A DNA stretch of 64,000 nucleotides, from positions 15,045,332-15,109,331 of the forward strand of contig NC_088644.1 in NCBI RefSeq assembly GCF_964019385.1. The letters run 5' to 3'. Origin of the DNA: Sycon ciliatum (Eukaryota; Porifera; Calcarea; Leucosolenida; Sycettidae). Shown in pieces: positions 31,690 to 42,719 of this stretch; the stretch's first letter is position 1, and every line of letters starts with the position of its first letter. The notes beneath the pieces were generated by a model. The model was not told where the DNA came from and made no database searches. It worked only from the letters and a program-made list of their open reading frames with translations. The translations under genes and the position numbers were made by a program.

Positions 31690-32137
31690 CCAGCACAAGA
31701 GATCGTTCTGGGCTATCTTGCACTACTGTTGCAGTCCTTGCGCCGATTTGTTGTTGTGGGGCAGTTCTTCTTTCTAGTCATGTTGGACGGTTGTTCGGCA
31801 AGTGACGCTTCGTGGCGGCTTCATTCGAGTTTCTGCCAGGGCAGGGATTATTCCCATGATGTCTCAGTGCTGGTAGCGTAGCGAAAAGGCAAATGGAGGC
31901 GCTCCGTGTTTGCTTTCCTGCCACGCAGTTGAATTCGGCTAGTGCATGGCTGTTGGAGAGTTCGAAATTTGAATAATTTCCAGTTGATTTTTAGTGAATA
32001 CCTTTATTCAAGACTATCACTTGTTGGCGCTTAGGGACATATTGTAACAGACTATGGTGGTGGTCTACTCCAAATTTCAGGACGTAACCTCGCTGCTACT
32101 GGCCCCTAAAGATGGTCTTCGTAATGGCGCCATTGGA
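31690..32137 (+). repeat. Dispersed repeat, copy 2 (see 1190-1760)
   Basis: Diverged copy of 1190-1760. It is cut at 32137 by the (TTG)n tail of the LINE, so the LINE inserted into it. Confidence 0.55.
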
Positions 32138-32165
32138 CAGGTTGAATTGATTGTTGTTGTTGTTT

Positions 32166-32206
<41 letters not shown>

Positions 32207-34860
32207 ACTTTATTTTACTTCACCAGAATTACAGGCAGTAGAATGCCTTCTCACTAGACCAGGTCTAGTTCTCACAAATGATGAAGAATGTGAATGAACA
32301 TGCTAAAGCTAATGAAGAACAAGAAATAGAAAAAGAGGAGAAACACTTGTGTTTTATATTTTATGACGGTATTTGTATGTGAGTGACAGTGATTACATGA
32401 CAAGAGAAAGAAAATAAAAAGATAGACAGAAAAGAGTAAGGAAAAAACGAAGCAGATGTATGAAATAGAAATAGAGAAGTTGAGGTATTTGAGGAGAAAA
32501 GTCAGTTTGTCGATTAGAGACCAAACCAAAAAGATCAAAATGTACATGTCTGACGAATGAGTCAAGACAGAGAAAGCGTGTCAAGAACATCTGGGCACAG
32601 CAGGGCTTTGAAACCCAGAATATCTTCATGGCAACGAATATTTGCCGGGAGCCTGTTCCAATACACGCTGCCCACGAATTGCATGGGCGCTCGAGATGCT
32701 GGTCCACGAACAAATGGAATTTGGAGAAGACGTGAGACCTGGCCACGTGTAACACGGCGTGTGCTTTGCTCAAGACCAGGTTCAGCGATCAACAGAAAGA
32801 AAGGCGAAAATAGCATGCTTGCATTGGAGGCAAGACATCTATGGACAAAAACAACAATCTTGAGCTTAAAATGATGGATTAGTGGGGGAATATTTAATCT
32901 AGAAATAAGAGGTGCGGTCGGTGTTTGACGAGGGAGCTGAAACACAGCTCTGACTCCAGCCTTGCTGATCTTCCCCAAACGGTCGAGAAGCTGAGCTGTG
33001 AGGCTTGGGTAGAATGCTGCTGAAGCATAACACAGCTGGCTGTTTACCATACTGGTGTACCACGACCGTCGAGCTCTCAGCGTTAGTGAACGCCCGTGTC
33101 TCCACAATTGCCCTATGGTTTGTGCTGTTCTACGTGACACATAGTCGACATGTGGCCTCCATGACAATTGGTCGTCAACGATCACACCAAGGTACTTTGC
33201 GGTGGCAGTCACCTCCAGTTGCTCGTTGTTGCAGAAAACATCGGGTGTGGCAATGGCTGCGCCACGAGGCTGAACGAACATGACCTGAGTGTTGCTGGCA
33301 TTCATTACGAGGCCGATGTCTTCAAGCCATCGGGAGATATCAGTTACTGCTCTCGTTAGAGTTCTGCCAACAAGATCTAAGTCAGGATGGGAGAAATCAA
33401 GGATTATATCGTCAGCAAATTCTTGGTGATTGACAGTTGCAGGAAGTGCTGTGTGCAGATTACGGGTGTACAACACAAAGAGAATGGGTCCAAGAACGCT
33501 CCCTTGCGGAACACCACGCGTACAGCCAACAGAGCAAGACAAGCTGTCCAGCACCCTCACTCGCTGTGACCTGCCACTGAGGTAGTCACAGAACCAGTGT
33601 AGGGCTGCTCCTCCAATGCCTAGGGTGTACAGTTCATTAACCAGTTTCTCATGTTGTACACGATCAAACGCCTTCGACATATCAATCATGACCAAACCGG
33701 TGTACTTGCGCTTGGATTTCGCTAATAGCCAGCGATTCACTGCTAGTACCAATGCATCTTCTGTTGAATGGCGGGGTCGATATGCAAATTGAGTCATCGG
33801 GTATAAATCATTGCTGTACAGATATTCTGTCAGCTGTCTCTTCACAAACTGCTCTAGGATACGCGAAACGATAGGGAGTAAGGATACAGGTCTGTAGTTG
33901 CGGGCTGATGAGCGGTCTCCGGCTTTATGCAGGGGACTGATGTGGGAGTGCTTGAACGTGGTGGGCACAACACCACTCTGTAGTGAACTATTAATGATAC
34001 AGGAAAGTGGAGGAGCAAGCACATTTACACATTGCCGCAGGACAATTCCAGGTACAGAGTCACTGCCGGCAGCTTTGAATGGATCCACCGCTTTAAGACA
34101 CTTTTCAACATCTGCAACACTTACAGGTTTGAAGACGTGAAGACTGTTGGCTGGCATTGGCCCAAGTGGCGGGTGCAGATTCTGTGGTCTGCTTGGGTCA
34201 TAGACAATTTCACCGAAGACCTGGCCGAGATCCTCAACAGAAACTTGAGGTATTTGACGTTCCTTCCGTCGCCCTGTGACTGCGTTCATTGCTGACCAAA
34301 GTTTCTGCTGATCAGGTGTGTTGCACTGGTTTACGAAGTACAGGTTACGAAGCTTTCGGTCAAGCTTCCTGGCAAAAGCTCTGGCGAGCCGATGTTGCTC
34401 ACGAAGCAACTCATTGGCTTGATCCTTCATGAGTCGATGGTGTAGCCTGTTGCGGTGCCGTACTGCAGATACCAACTCCTCAGTTAACCAAGGACAGATA
34501 CGGCGACCACGCCTGCGCCTCGCCACCGAGGGGGCGTGCTCATCTAGTGTTTCCATAATAGCAGAGGTGAATGCACCCGTCATATCATTTATCGTGCCGT
34601 TCCGAGGGAACTGATGAAAGTGGACACACAGATCAGTCTGAAACTTCTCCCAGTCGATGATGTGGATACGGCGACTCTGTCCGGGTCGTGATGTCCGGTT
34701 TACCCCTGTCTGGTTTACAGGCAAGTGTGCAAGGATGGCGAAATGGTCGCTAATATCTCCGAATTTCGTTTCACAGGCACCAGAAATGGGTGTATTTGAT
34801 AGAAACAGATCTATGGTTGAAGCCGTGTGGCTCGTGACACGAGTTGGTGAGGTGACATAA
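32138..34860 (-). mobile_element. 5'-truncated LINE with (AAC)n tail
   Basis: On the minus strand the element begins in the endonuclease and ends in a 3' UTR terminating with the same gaagtaaaataaag and (AAC)n tail (read as TTG runs at 32151-32205) as the 24435 copy. The tail is about 55 bp, much longer than in that copy, suggesting a younger insertion. Confidence 0.85.
32562..34860 (-). CDS. LINE endonuclease end plus intact reverse transcriptase
   Basis: One frame of about 765 codons runs uninterrupted from the 5' truncation to the stop. The first in-frame Met is at 34724, but similarity extends upstream through STIDLFLSNTP and FGDISDHFAILAH, the SDH end of an apurinic-like endonuclease. 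RT landmarks: AAGSDSVPGIVLR, NYRPVSLLPIVSRILE, QFAYRPRHSTEDAL, motif A MIDMSKAFDRV, GVPQGSVLGPILF, motif C EFADDIILDF, and KYLGVIVDDQLSW. The family is the same as 24435-26426. All catalytic aspartates are present. The truncated endonuclease makes it non-autonomous. Confidence 0.88.
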
Positions 34861-35334
34861 TTCCGATTGGTTCGTTCGACTCAGTAATTTTCCAGTCAAA
34901 AGATGGATGGCTACACATGACTAGGTAACTTGGATCGGTGTGCGAAGATAGTTGGCTTGGCTGCGCTGTGTTCTTGTGAGCAGCATTAACCTTGTTTCAG
35001 TGTGTATTTTAGTCAATTTTGCCCACTATCCAAGTGTTAGGTACCTCCTACCGTACGTTCTACAACCTTTTCCAAGCTGGCCTGCATGCACCCTCATGCT
35101 CACCTTTTGTCTCCTTTTGTCACCTTTTGTTCCGTTGACCTGGGTAGCTATTCATTCAAACTACAATGGGAACGTGCTAAATTGTGTTTGCACACAACTC
35201 ACAATTAGAATATCAAACCCTCTGGAAGTCATTTGCATTGGGCAAATGACAACGATAGAGATGAAGGATTACAATACTGCCCCGGTGTGAGGGGAGGGAG
35301 TAATTGCAGTGCATTTCATAAAACCGTCAGGCGA
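34861..35334. repeat. Inverted copy of part of the 30.9-31.4 kb element
   Basis: 35037-35157 (ttaggtacctcctaccgta, tcaccttttgttccgttg) is the complement of 31228-31325. The adjacent ctacaatgggaacgtgctaa block also occurs at 30504-30540. This region is a patchwork of transposon pieces without a gene. Confidence 0.55.
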
Positions 35335-36293
35335 AATAGCACGTCATAGTACATTTGAGATCAGCGGGAAGAAGATGACGACGTCCACTAATTTAGTATC
35401 TGTGCACACGAATCTGCTGTGTGTGTGACTCTGTATGTCAGCTATGATATCATCTTCTGTGGTTCCATGCCTAGCATGTACGTCTGAACCATCCTGCAAA
35501 GTTTGAATGACGTAGGTTGAGCGATCGCTCCGCGAAACATACTTTTTGAAATTCTCTTCATAGTATATCTTCCACTATTGAAATTTCGAATTTCTTCAAA
35601 AAAAGTGCTGAGAGGGGTGGCTTGCAACCTCGATACGGCTTGTTCCAGGCATACTTTGGAGCCATCTTCTGTTGAAGTAGTGGCGGGGATCTGCCCTGCA
35701 ACTGCTACAACAAAAAAATTATGCGATCTGAGAAAGGGTGAGACCGCGAATCTCGTTTGAATATTGAGTATTTCAAGCCTTTTCACAACGAAGATGGAGT
35801 TCTTTTTGGAGATGGACGTCGCAGCAAAGGACATGGTGTCCGACTTCTGGCGTCTGCTGAAGCCAGGGATCATTTGTCCAGTCAGGTCGGCAGCCTAACC
35901 GTCGGTAAGCTTGTGTTTGGATCCCGTTCTGCTCGATGTGGTAGATCACAAACAATTTGATATCGCACAAATTGATCTCAGCATCGTGCGTACGGTATTT
36001 TATATTCAGAAAATCCCAAAGTGTCTCTGTGTGGCCGTCCTATGCCACGAGAAACTCCAATCAGGCTCCTATGTCCTCTGCCTTCATGATTGAATGTCCA
36101 CTTCGTTTGAACAACGAACACAACAATCGAGGACGGCTTTGCAATGAAAAATACAGCTATACTGGAGCTGAAAAAAAGAAGAAAAAAACGTGCTCAGGAT
36201 GAGACTCGAGTACACGCATACTCTCCCAGCAGGTGAAACGCATTTTTTTGTGAAAAATGCGTGTCGCCGACTGACCAGTAATTTCGCCTGACG
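35335..36293. mobile_element. TIR element, copy 2 (see 7366-8313)
   Basis: Both ends carry CGTCAGGCGAAAT or its exact complement. The interior matches 7366-8313 over most of its length, with small indels. The right 80 bp differ, containing a local hairpin (gcatttttttgtgaaaaatgc). Minus-strand peptides YHIEQNGIQTQAYR and LGCRPDWT are retained. Confidence 0.7.
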
Positions 36294-36700
36294 GCGGCAC
36301 GATGACTGCAGCAAATTCCAACCGCTCTACCCTCTCCATCAGGGGCTGGATGACCTGGCCGACGGCCTGAGAAACGGCCTGAGAAACAGCCGAAGCAAGT
36401 GCATCGAGGGCTACACACAAGGCGGTGGCAGAATCAACTGACGGCGCAACGTCGGAGACAACAGAGGCCGAGGGAGATAATGGAGCTCTGGTTGGTTGAC
36501 GATGAACAACATTTTTCCTCACACGCACATTACTTCCTGCATCCAAAGTTTGAGCTGCCGCCCCGGCATCAGGGGCCACATTCAAGGCGGCGGCAGAATT
36601 AACTAACGGTGCACCGTCGGAGACAACAGAATCCGAGTGGGAAGATTATGGAGTCCTAGGCGGTTGATGACGAACAGGATTTCGCCTCACACGTACATGA
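36294..36700 (-). pseudogene. Unrecognised ORF1-like remnant with a 170-bp tandem duplication
   Basis: On the minus strand, Ala/Ser/Val-rich peptide with AVSQAVSQAVGQVIQPLMER (helical) follows a segment that occurs twice in tandem (around 36400-36525 and 36570-36700), each with VRVR and HRQP or RHQP motifs. Composition resembles the disordered-then-coiled N-terminal ORFs of LINEs. The frame runs past the TIR element border at 36293, so the distal part is spurious. Confidence 0.35.
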
Positions 36701-36702
36701 AG

Positions 36703-36800
36703 TAGGGCTGAAACAAATATTTGAACTATTCGAATATTCGATCGGAGCACGCCTTGCAACGAATATTCTTCGTTTCGCTTGTATTCGAATATTCGAGGAG
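36703..36800. mobile_element. hAT terminus
   Basis: TAGGGCTGAAACAAATATTT followed by several ttcgaatattcg palindromes closely resembles the left end of the hAT element at 51400. The other end is not identified. Confidence 0.5.
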
Positions 36801-36954
36801 TACAGTTCCAGCCTGATCTGAACCTGCTGCAACCGGATCCTCCGCTGTATTTAAAAATGCAATATTGAAAAATAGGGCAGCAAAGATATTGATGTTCTCC
36901 AGTCATAAACCATATTAATTTTATAACTCTGCCCTATGTCAAGACCCATGATAT

Positions 36955-37030
36955 TGCGCCCTCTTCCCTCCTCCTCCTCCTCCTCCTCATTCCTCACCTC
37001 CCCCACCCCCCCCCCCTCGAGTCCCTCCTT
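36955..37030. repeat. Pyrimidine-rich low-complexity tract
   Basis: (CTC)n followed by a run of C. The stretch up to 37480 contains no recognised gene. Confidence 0.8.
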
Positions 37031-37483
37031 CTTAGCTCCCTTTCCTTCCCCCTAGTGGTCTACCAGAGCAATCACACTCACCACCGTAGTGATTTTTCAG
37101 AAACGAGTAGAAGAAGTGCACCCACACAGTCAGATAACACTCAACATGGAAATCAATGAAATGACCACCAGCATCGGGAGAAAGACCCTCAAAAAGCAAA
37201 GAAGCAGCATGGTCAGTGGTGAACATGGGTTACTTTGCAAGGGAGTGCCTGAAACCAATGACGGCCTACAATCCTTGCCACTACTGCTCGACCAGGCTAC
37301 AGGAAGAAAACGCTTCTTGACCGAAAAACTAAATTGTTTCATTTTGCCCTCCCCCACCGCTAGTAGGATCCAAGAACAGAGAATTTAAGAAACTGCGTGT
37401 AATAAAATGCAAAGCCATGCGTACTGTTGACATAGAATAGAACAGAAGACATACATCTAACCTGGGTGGGTGGGCAACTTCAA

Positions 37484-37585
37484 CAACCACGAGTAGAAAC
37501 AACAACCACGAGTAGAAACAACAACCACGAGTAGAAACAACGACCATGAGGAGAAACAACGACCATGAGGAGAAACAACGACCAT
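37484..37585. repeat. 18-19-bp minisatellite, about 5.5 copies
   Basis: Units of the type accacgagtagaaacaac (three copies) pass into gaccatgaggagaaacaac (three copies). Confidence 0.85.
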
Positions 37586-38762
37586 GATGGCAGATTCTAT
37601 GGAGTGATCCACGTTTCTTTGATGACGTTTTACCTGCCTGCGCGCTCGCACCCGCGAAATCAAAAAAAATCATTCTTCTGGCCTGCTCAACGGATAAATA
37701 ATTGAATTTTAAAATTCTCGCATACAAAACAATGCAAAGTACGGGAAACAGATCGAGTCGCGACCGCGGCTCGCAGTTCTTGATCAAAAATAGCAGCGAA
37801 AGCTCATGGTGAGCCGCGGCCTTGATGCGCCAGCTCGAGCCGCGGTCACTACGGTAATGAGGACATTTCAAGCCGCAGATGATGTGCAACGGAGTAGCGG
37901 AGCCGCAGTGGAACCCGGCCCTCATAGCCCAAACAAGGCGTTCCCTAAGAAAGAGACAGGTTTGCATTGAAGACGATAAAGTGCTTCCAGTCTTCATCTG
38001 TTGCTTCTTGCAATCATGTCAGAAATTCTCATTGTATCAGAACATGTCACGGTAGATTTATCAGCAAAAGAACACAGGCTAAAGGTACAGGTTTCTGTAA
38101 AAGGAGACGAAACTGGTATATGTAATCCAAGCTCCGACTCAATGTGGTACCAAAATCCTATGAAATTTAAGGTTTGCACAATTGGCCCGAAAATGATTGG
38201 GGTTTTCTTGCTATTTGCATCGCACTACGTCAGTATCATAAAGTTATGTCAAAATGATGTAAGGTCTTTGGACTCGTTTACCCACTGTTTCCAGAAATAT
38301 GCGAAGAAATGATCTTCTCTCGTAATTGTTTCCAGTGTATTTGCCACAACACTGTGTGATTATAATGGTCCTAAATCCAGAAAAAGAATTGAAATGCACA
38401 TATATCATAGTTTTGTACAAGCCTGCTACATAGAAACAAATGAAAAGCGAACTCCTGTTTGTAAAAGTAGGTTTTTTGCGATATAAATGTGAGCGACTGG
38501 TTGTGTCTTTCACAGGCCCCAAATGTAGGGAAGGATTCATTACACACTAGCAACATTTTGGGATTAACAGCTTGCCCTTACGATACTTCGACCCTGACAA
38601 TATGAACAAAATCGTACAGAAAGTGGTTTTTGACCTCTGATATTTTTCGCGATATAGGCCCGAGTTACCATAAAGTTGAGTGTAAGACCGTGGAAATGGT
38701 AGTGATATTGAGAAGATGACTGGAAACAAAAAAGTTAGAACCATTTGTAACAATTTATTCAC
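37586..38762. other. Intron, no gene recognised
   Basis: No coding landmark on either strand. Contains several gagccgcgg-type motifs near 37760-37900. Confidence 0.4.
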
Positions 38763-38966
38763 CTTCACACACAGGAAGCTGTGTCCAGAGCCCTGTTCTG
38801 GACTTATTTTTAGTACATGTGATGACAGGATCACTCCCAGCTTTCAGGTTGTATCCATCCTTACACCGGAACGTACGTGTTGAACCGAGTGCACGGCCAT
38901 TGTTGTCACTGCCAGCTTGTATTCCATTCAGCACACTACCAGGCTCTGAGCAATATGTAGTGATCT
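38763..38966 (-). CDS. CCP/sushi-domain exon
   Basis: A 68-codon module with acceptor tctatag (ending 38967) and donor gtgaat (from 38762), phase 1-1. It begins ITTYCSEPGSVLNG, has TFRCKDGYNLKAG, then VITCTKNKSRTGLW and QLPVCE. Cys and Trp positions match CCP, with a longer loop before the Trp. Reading through the donor gives a stop after two codons, so splicing is expected. It is upstream of 30712 in the proposed gene, separated by nearly 8 kb of transposons. Confidence 0.82.
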
Positions 38967-39856
38967 CTATAGAAACAAAAGGAAATAGGCGCTCTAAGCA
39001 AGTTTTACAATTCAAAAATGTGCCGCTTGCTCAAGAACACCTGGCTGGTCAAAAAATAGAATTCCACAGGCTGTCCCCTTCCATCAAAAAGGGAAGTTTC
39101 TGGAGATATTTTTAAAGTCGTCAGTGATGAGAGAAGGGAGAGAGAGAAAGGTAGTGGCAAAAATGTGAGGGAAAGGGCAAAGCTGATGAGGCGGTTGGTA
39201 CCGAGGCCGAGCTGTGGACTGGGACCGGAGACCATGAGATGATGTTTGAGCGAAACCTGGTTCACTAGGTGAGAGGAGAGATATGGCAGCTATCACTGAA
39301 TGATTTGTCTTCTTTGTCTTTCAAGCTCTTTCTGTTTTGTCTGCTGTATCTGGCCCGTAGCAGCCCCATTTTGGTTGGTCCGGCAAGATCCGACTTCGAT
39401 ACCCCCCCCCCCCCCCCCCTGAGCACATACTCATACATATGCCGGTACATGTACAAAATGTACATGATTGTATGTGTATGTACATGGACATATGTGTGAT
39501 CGTGACCATGCAGAGTGAAATAGGGCGAGAAAAGGAAGGACGTTCTGCGTGAGTCAGGAAAAAGGGCATCAGCATGTTGTGTGCGTCCAAGCAGAACTTG
39601 TTGAAGCATAGCAACAGTATCTAAGTGCATGTGATAAAAGAAACAAAATGTGCCTTTGGAGGAGGAGAAAGGATATTGCAATGGAATATCTTTGGTACAA
39701 CCCTATCTAGAAAGAATTGGAGGAAGAAAAGAATCAATACATTTCAGGAAGCACAGTGTAGAAACATTCACGGGCATGACTGTCCACATGACCTTCAGCA
39801 GGGACATACTCCTGATGACATGTAGGTCTACTACCGGCGCTACTATGTGCTACCTA
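38967..39856. other. Intron with poly-C tract
   Basis: A run of about 17 C at 39402-39419, followed by a palindromic tgtacatgtacaaaatgtac tract. No gene seen. Confidence 0.5.
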
Positions 39857-40170
39857 CCGTATTATCTCTAATATAAGCACAGTCTCCAATAATAGCACGT
39901 CTCCAATAATAGAACACCTTGGAGCGGCATTCAAAAAATAAAGTGCTCAGTCTCCATTATAAGCACACTGTGTAAATTCATTATCTGTACCGGCGAAAAA
40001 AAACCCTGAAATGTGTGCGTCATACATGAATTTGGCATGGCAACATGCCTCTGAAATGAGGTTGAAATAATAATGGAACAGTCTCCAATAAATGAACGTC
40101 TCCATTAATAGCACGGGGCGGAGGTACATTGAAAAAATAAAGGACTGTGCTTATATTAGAGATAATACGG
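39857..40170. mobile_element. MITE with CCGTATTATCTC termini, TA target
   Basis: Inverted ends of about 30 bp (CCGTATTATCTCTAATATAA onward) with TA at 39855-39856 and 40171-40172. Internal gtctccaataatag repeats follow each end. 314 bp, non-coding. Terminal bases resemble the element at 1828-2147. Confidence 0.82.
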
Positions 40171-41085
40171 TATACTACTTATTGCACACATCATCATCAT
40201 GGGTGGACATCCCGAGCTGCTCACATGTGTGAGCTCCCACCTTTTTTTTTTTTTGGCCGAATATTTGTCCGGCAGCTGCCGGACCTACAGGACCGCCTGC
40301 TACGGCCCTGTGGATTCTCCTACTTGTTTCTCTTTTCTTTATGCTGGTGTAGTTTCGTTCGAGTCTAAAATATTATTATTGTGATGTGATGTTGAACTTG
40401 CACTGTAGCCTTGATGTTCTATTGATTATGGTGCCGCTATGGTTGTTTAGTTTGGAGCACTGGCTCTGTTTTGTTTTATTTTTCTTGTTTGCCTGATTTA
40501 CAATGCTACCTTTTGGCTTGTTGGTGGTCCCCGTGTGCATGTTTGTTTCAGTTGGACAGTTTTGTTTTGCCTGTCATGCAATACTGTTAAATGTTTCTGC
40601 TGACTTGATTCCTTCTTGCCCGATATAGTTATTTTTCTTTCGCTTTTGTTGTGCATGTGGAATGCGGTGTGTGTGTGGGGGGGGGGGGAGTGTAGGTGGA
40701 GAGGGGAAGTGCATGACTACATAGCGTTGTTCACTATGATGACATTGCCTAATTTGTCTCCAGCTAGTCAGTGCATGTGGATACTAGCATGTGTAAGATT
40801 GTAGGAAAATGTTCGCTCGTTCGTCCTTTTTCGTGTAGTTTTAAACTTAGTTATTTCCATGTGTAAGTTTGTTGCCCAACTTGTTGATGATAAGACGAAA
40901 AGACAATAGAAAAGTATTCTCTGTGTTCCTGCATCCTTAGGCTTTTTTTTTAGATGAAAACACGCAAAGAAAGGAGATACTGAAATGAGCCATACTCTGC
41001 CAACCTCTTAGTATATTCAATTGTTGCAAGGAATCTATTTCAAGTAGTTTTTTAGTGAAGGATAATTAAAGCTGAGTATACCTAC
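40171..41085. other. No gene recognised
   Basis: T-rich sequence with a poly-T run at 40240 and a G-run at 40678. It may be the 3' UTR of an unidentified retroelement. Confidence 0.35.
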
Positions 41086-41367
41086 TTATACAATCGTTCT
41101 GGACAATCCAGTCACTGCCGTCTGATTCAAATTTGATTCTCTGAGCCCAGGTCGTTCCATTATCTGTTGTAAAACCATAGCCAGAATTGCATTTGAATCT
41201 GGAAGTAGCAACACACTTTTGCTTGGCATTGTTGAAATAGAATCTGTTTTCCCTGTTTGACAGCACGGATGTGTTACTGGGAACAGTGTTTATGAGCGGA
41301 AAGGCCCCAGTTTCACATTGCTCCTGGAAGGTCATCTTTGTATTGCCACTGCAGTACTGATGATCTG
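41086..41367 (-). CDS. Divergent Cys-rich exon, possibly CCP-like
   Basis: Open minus-strand frame from an accag/cagcag acceptor (41364-41369, two possible AGs) to a gtaggt donor at 41085, ending phase 1 as the CCP exons do. It begins near HQYCSGNTKMTFQEQC, has FKCNSGYGFTT, and ends GSDWIVQNDCI. Five cysteines and a C-x-x-GY motif followed by W...C recall a CCP module with a long first half, but the spacing is atypical. It could be the N-terminal part of the same extracellular protein. Confidence 0.5.
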
Positions 41368-41529
41368 CTGGTAATCGATCAGAAAACAGCGAAGAAGAAC
41401 ACAAAACAGGGATCAAGTTCACACTGCTTAGCATAACCTGGGTTGAGAAAATGATTTTAATCAGTGAACAACATCCGGATCCGTACAAGGCTTCTACTAT
41501 TATTCTATCTTATCCATGACACAGTCAAG

Positions 41530-41890
41530 CTATATCCACCTTGGTATCTGTGGACATTTTGTCCATTCACCCACTGATATTTGAAAACCAATTTGTGTCG
41601 AGATGAATTGCTCAACAGCAGCTGTAGGAGAAAGAACGACAAAACTAGCTACAAAACCAGGATTCCCCTCATTTACAACAATCTGAATAGTATTATTGCC
41701 ATTGTCAGTTGGTACTAAGTTTGAACACAGGCATTCTGGTGGCGGCATGTGACGTCCAACTTAATGAATGGAGCAGAGCCACGTTCTCTGCGCAGTGCAG
41801 TGTTCTATAGAGGCAGGGTCTGTTACATAAACAAGGGCAGATTGTTTCATTAGCCACAACTGTGGATCCAGAACACTGCCTCTTCATGGC
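41530..41890 (-). CDS. Candidate Cys-rich upstream exon(s), uncertain
   Basis: After a ctgtag acceptor near 41890, a frame reads MKRQCSGSTVVANETICPCL then CNRPCLYRTLHCAEN. A second frame from about 41748 reads PPECLCSNLVPTDNGNN, later FISTQIGFQISVGEW and CPQI. Either two exons or one frame broken by an indel near 41760. Part of it resembles minus-strand sequence near 42040, so a local duplication is involved. Not recognised. Confidence 0.3.
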
Positions 41891-42386
41891 CTACAGCACA
41901 ACAATCAGGCAAAATATCACTTCTCCCAGTAACTGACCCACAAGCTACTAGTAGTTGAGATGACCTATTTCTGGCTACTCCATGGCATTACATAGTCATT
42001 GAAATATGCGGGCACAAAGCAATTTTTGTACAGCCCTGGGCAGAGAAATCCAACATAATGAATATAGAAGTGCTGAGGGGGATGTGGCGATGACATGATT
42101 GACATCACAATCACCACTCCGCTCGCTTGAGCGTGGCACCATGTTATTCATGAGGTCAGATTTCGCTGGCCAGAATTGTAACCTTTCTAGTTCAGGATAC
42201 ATCGCTACAATAGAAAGGGACGAGATGTTGAATGATGATAACGGTCTACCAATGGACCGTATGCGTGTTAAAACAAAATGGCGTCACGATTTATTGAAAG
42301 TGGTATAGTTGGTGGAACGAGTGTTCAAACCCATTTGAACTTCATACTGTTCGTCTTCTTTTTGACATGCTCTCTTTCCATCGTCC

Positions 42387-42719
42387 TTAGCTTTTGTTTG
42401 TTGAGAGCTGTTTTGGCTTTCTCCTAAACCTCTGGGGGATGCCAAGTGATGGTTTTGAGAGGCTGGTGATGGCTGTGAGCGAGAGTTTGCCGATCGGCGT
42501 CGTCCTCGCTATAGCGATGAAAATACTAGTTACTGCGCACCTGGCACATATCACAACACGTCGGAGCGTCCAGGAGCAAAGGAATCTTGGGTTTTCACTG
42601 GAATCTAGTTCCTCCAGCATCGTGTAGCCCACCGTCGGTGAATGGCGGTCCAGAAAGGTCGAACCTGGTCTTCTGCAGCATCTCGCAGTCCTGCGAGGCA
42701 CACTGAATACGCCTGTCAT
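42387..42719 (-). other. 110-codon ORF inside the left inverted arm
   Basis: MTGVFSVPRRTARCCRRPGS start, then LRRVVICARC and TAITSLSKPSLG. The mirror copy at 45336-45668 on the plus strand encodes nearly the same product (one visible Phe/Tyr difference). Conservation is explained by arm identity, so coding is not shown. No domain recognised. Confidence 0.3.

Noticed and set aside
33903-33935. CTGATGAG motif considered as a hammerhead
   Set aside because: No GAAA box or matching stems follow. It is antisense to the LINE reverse transcriptase. Matches at 10839, 39184 and 53301 were rejected for the same lack of stems.
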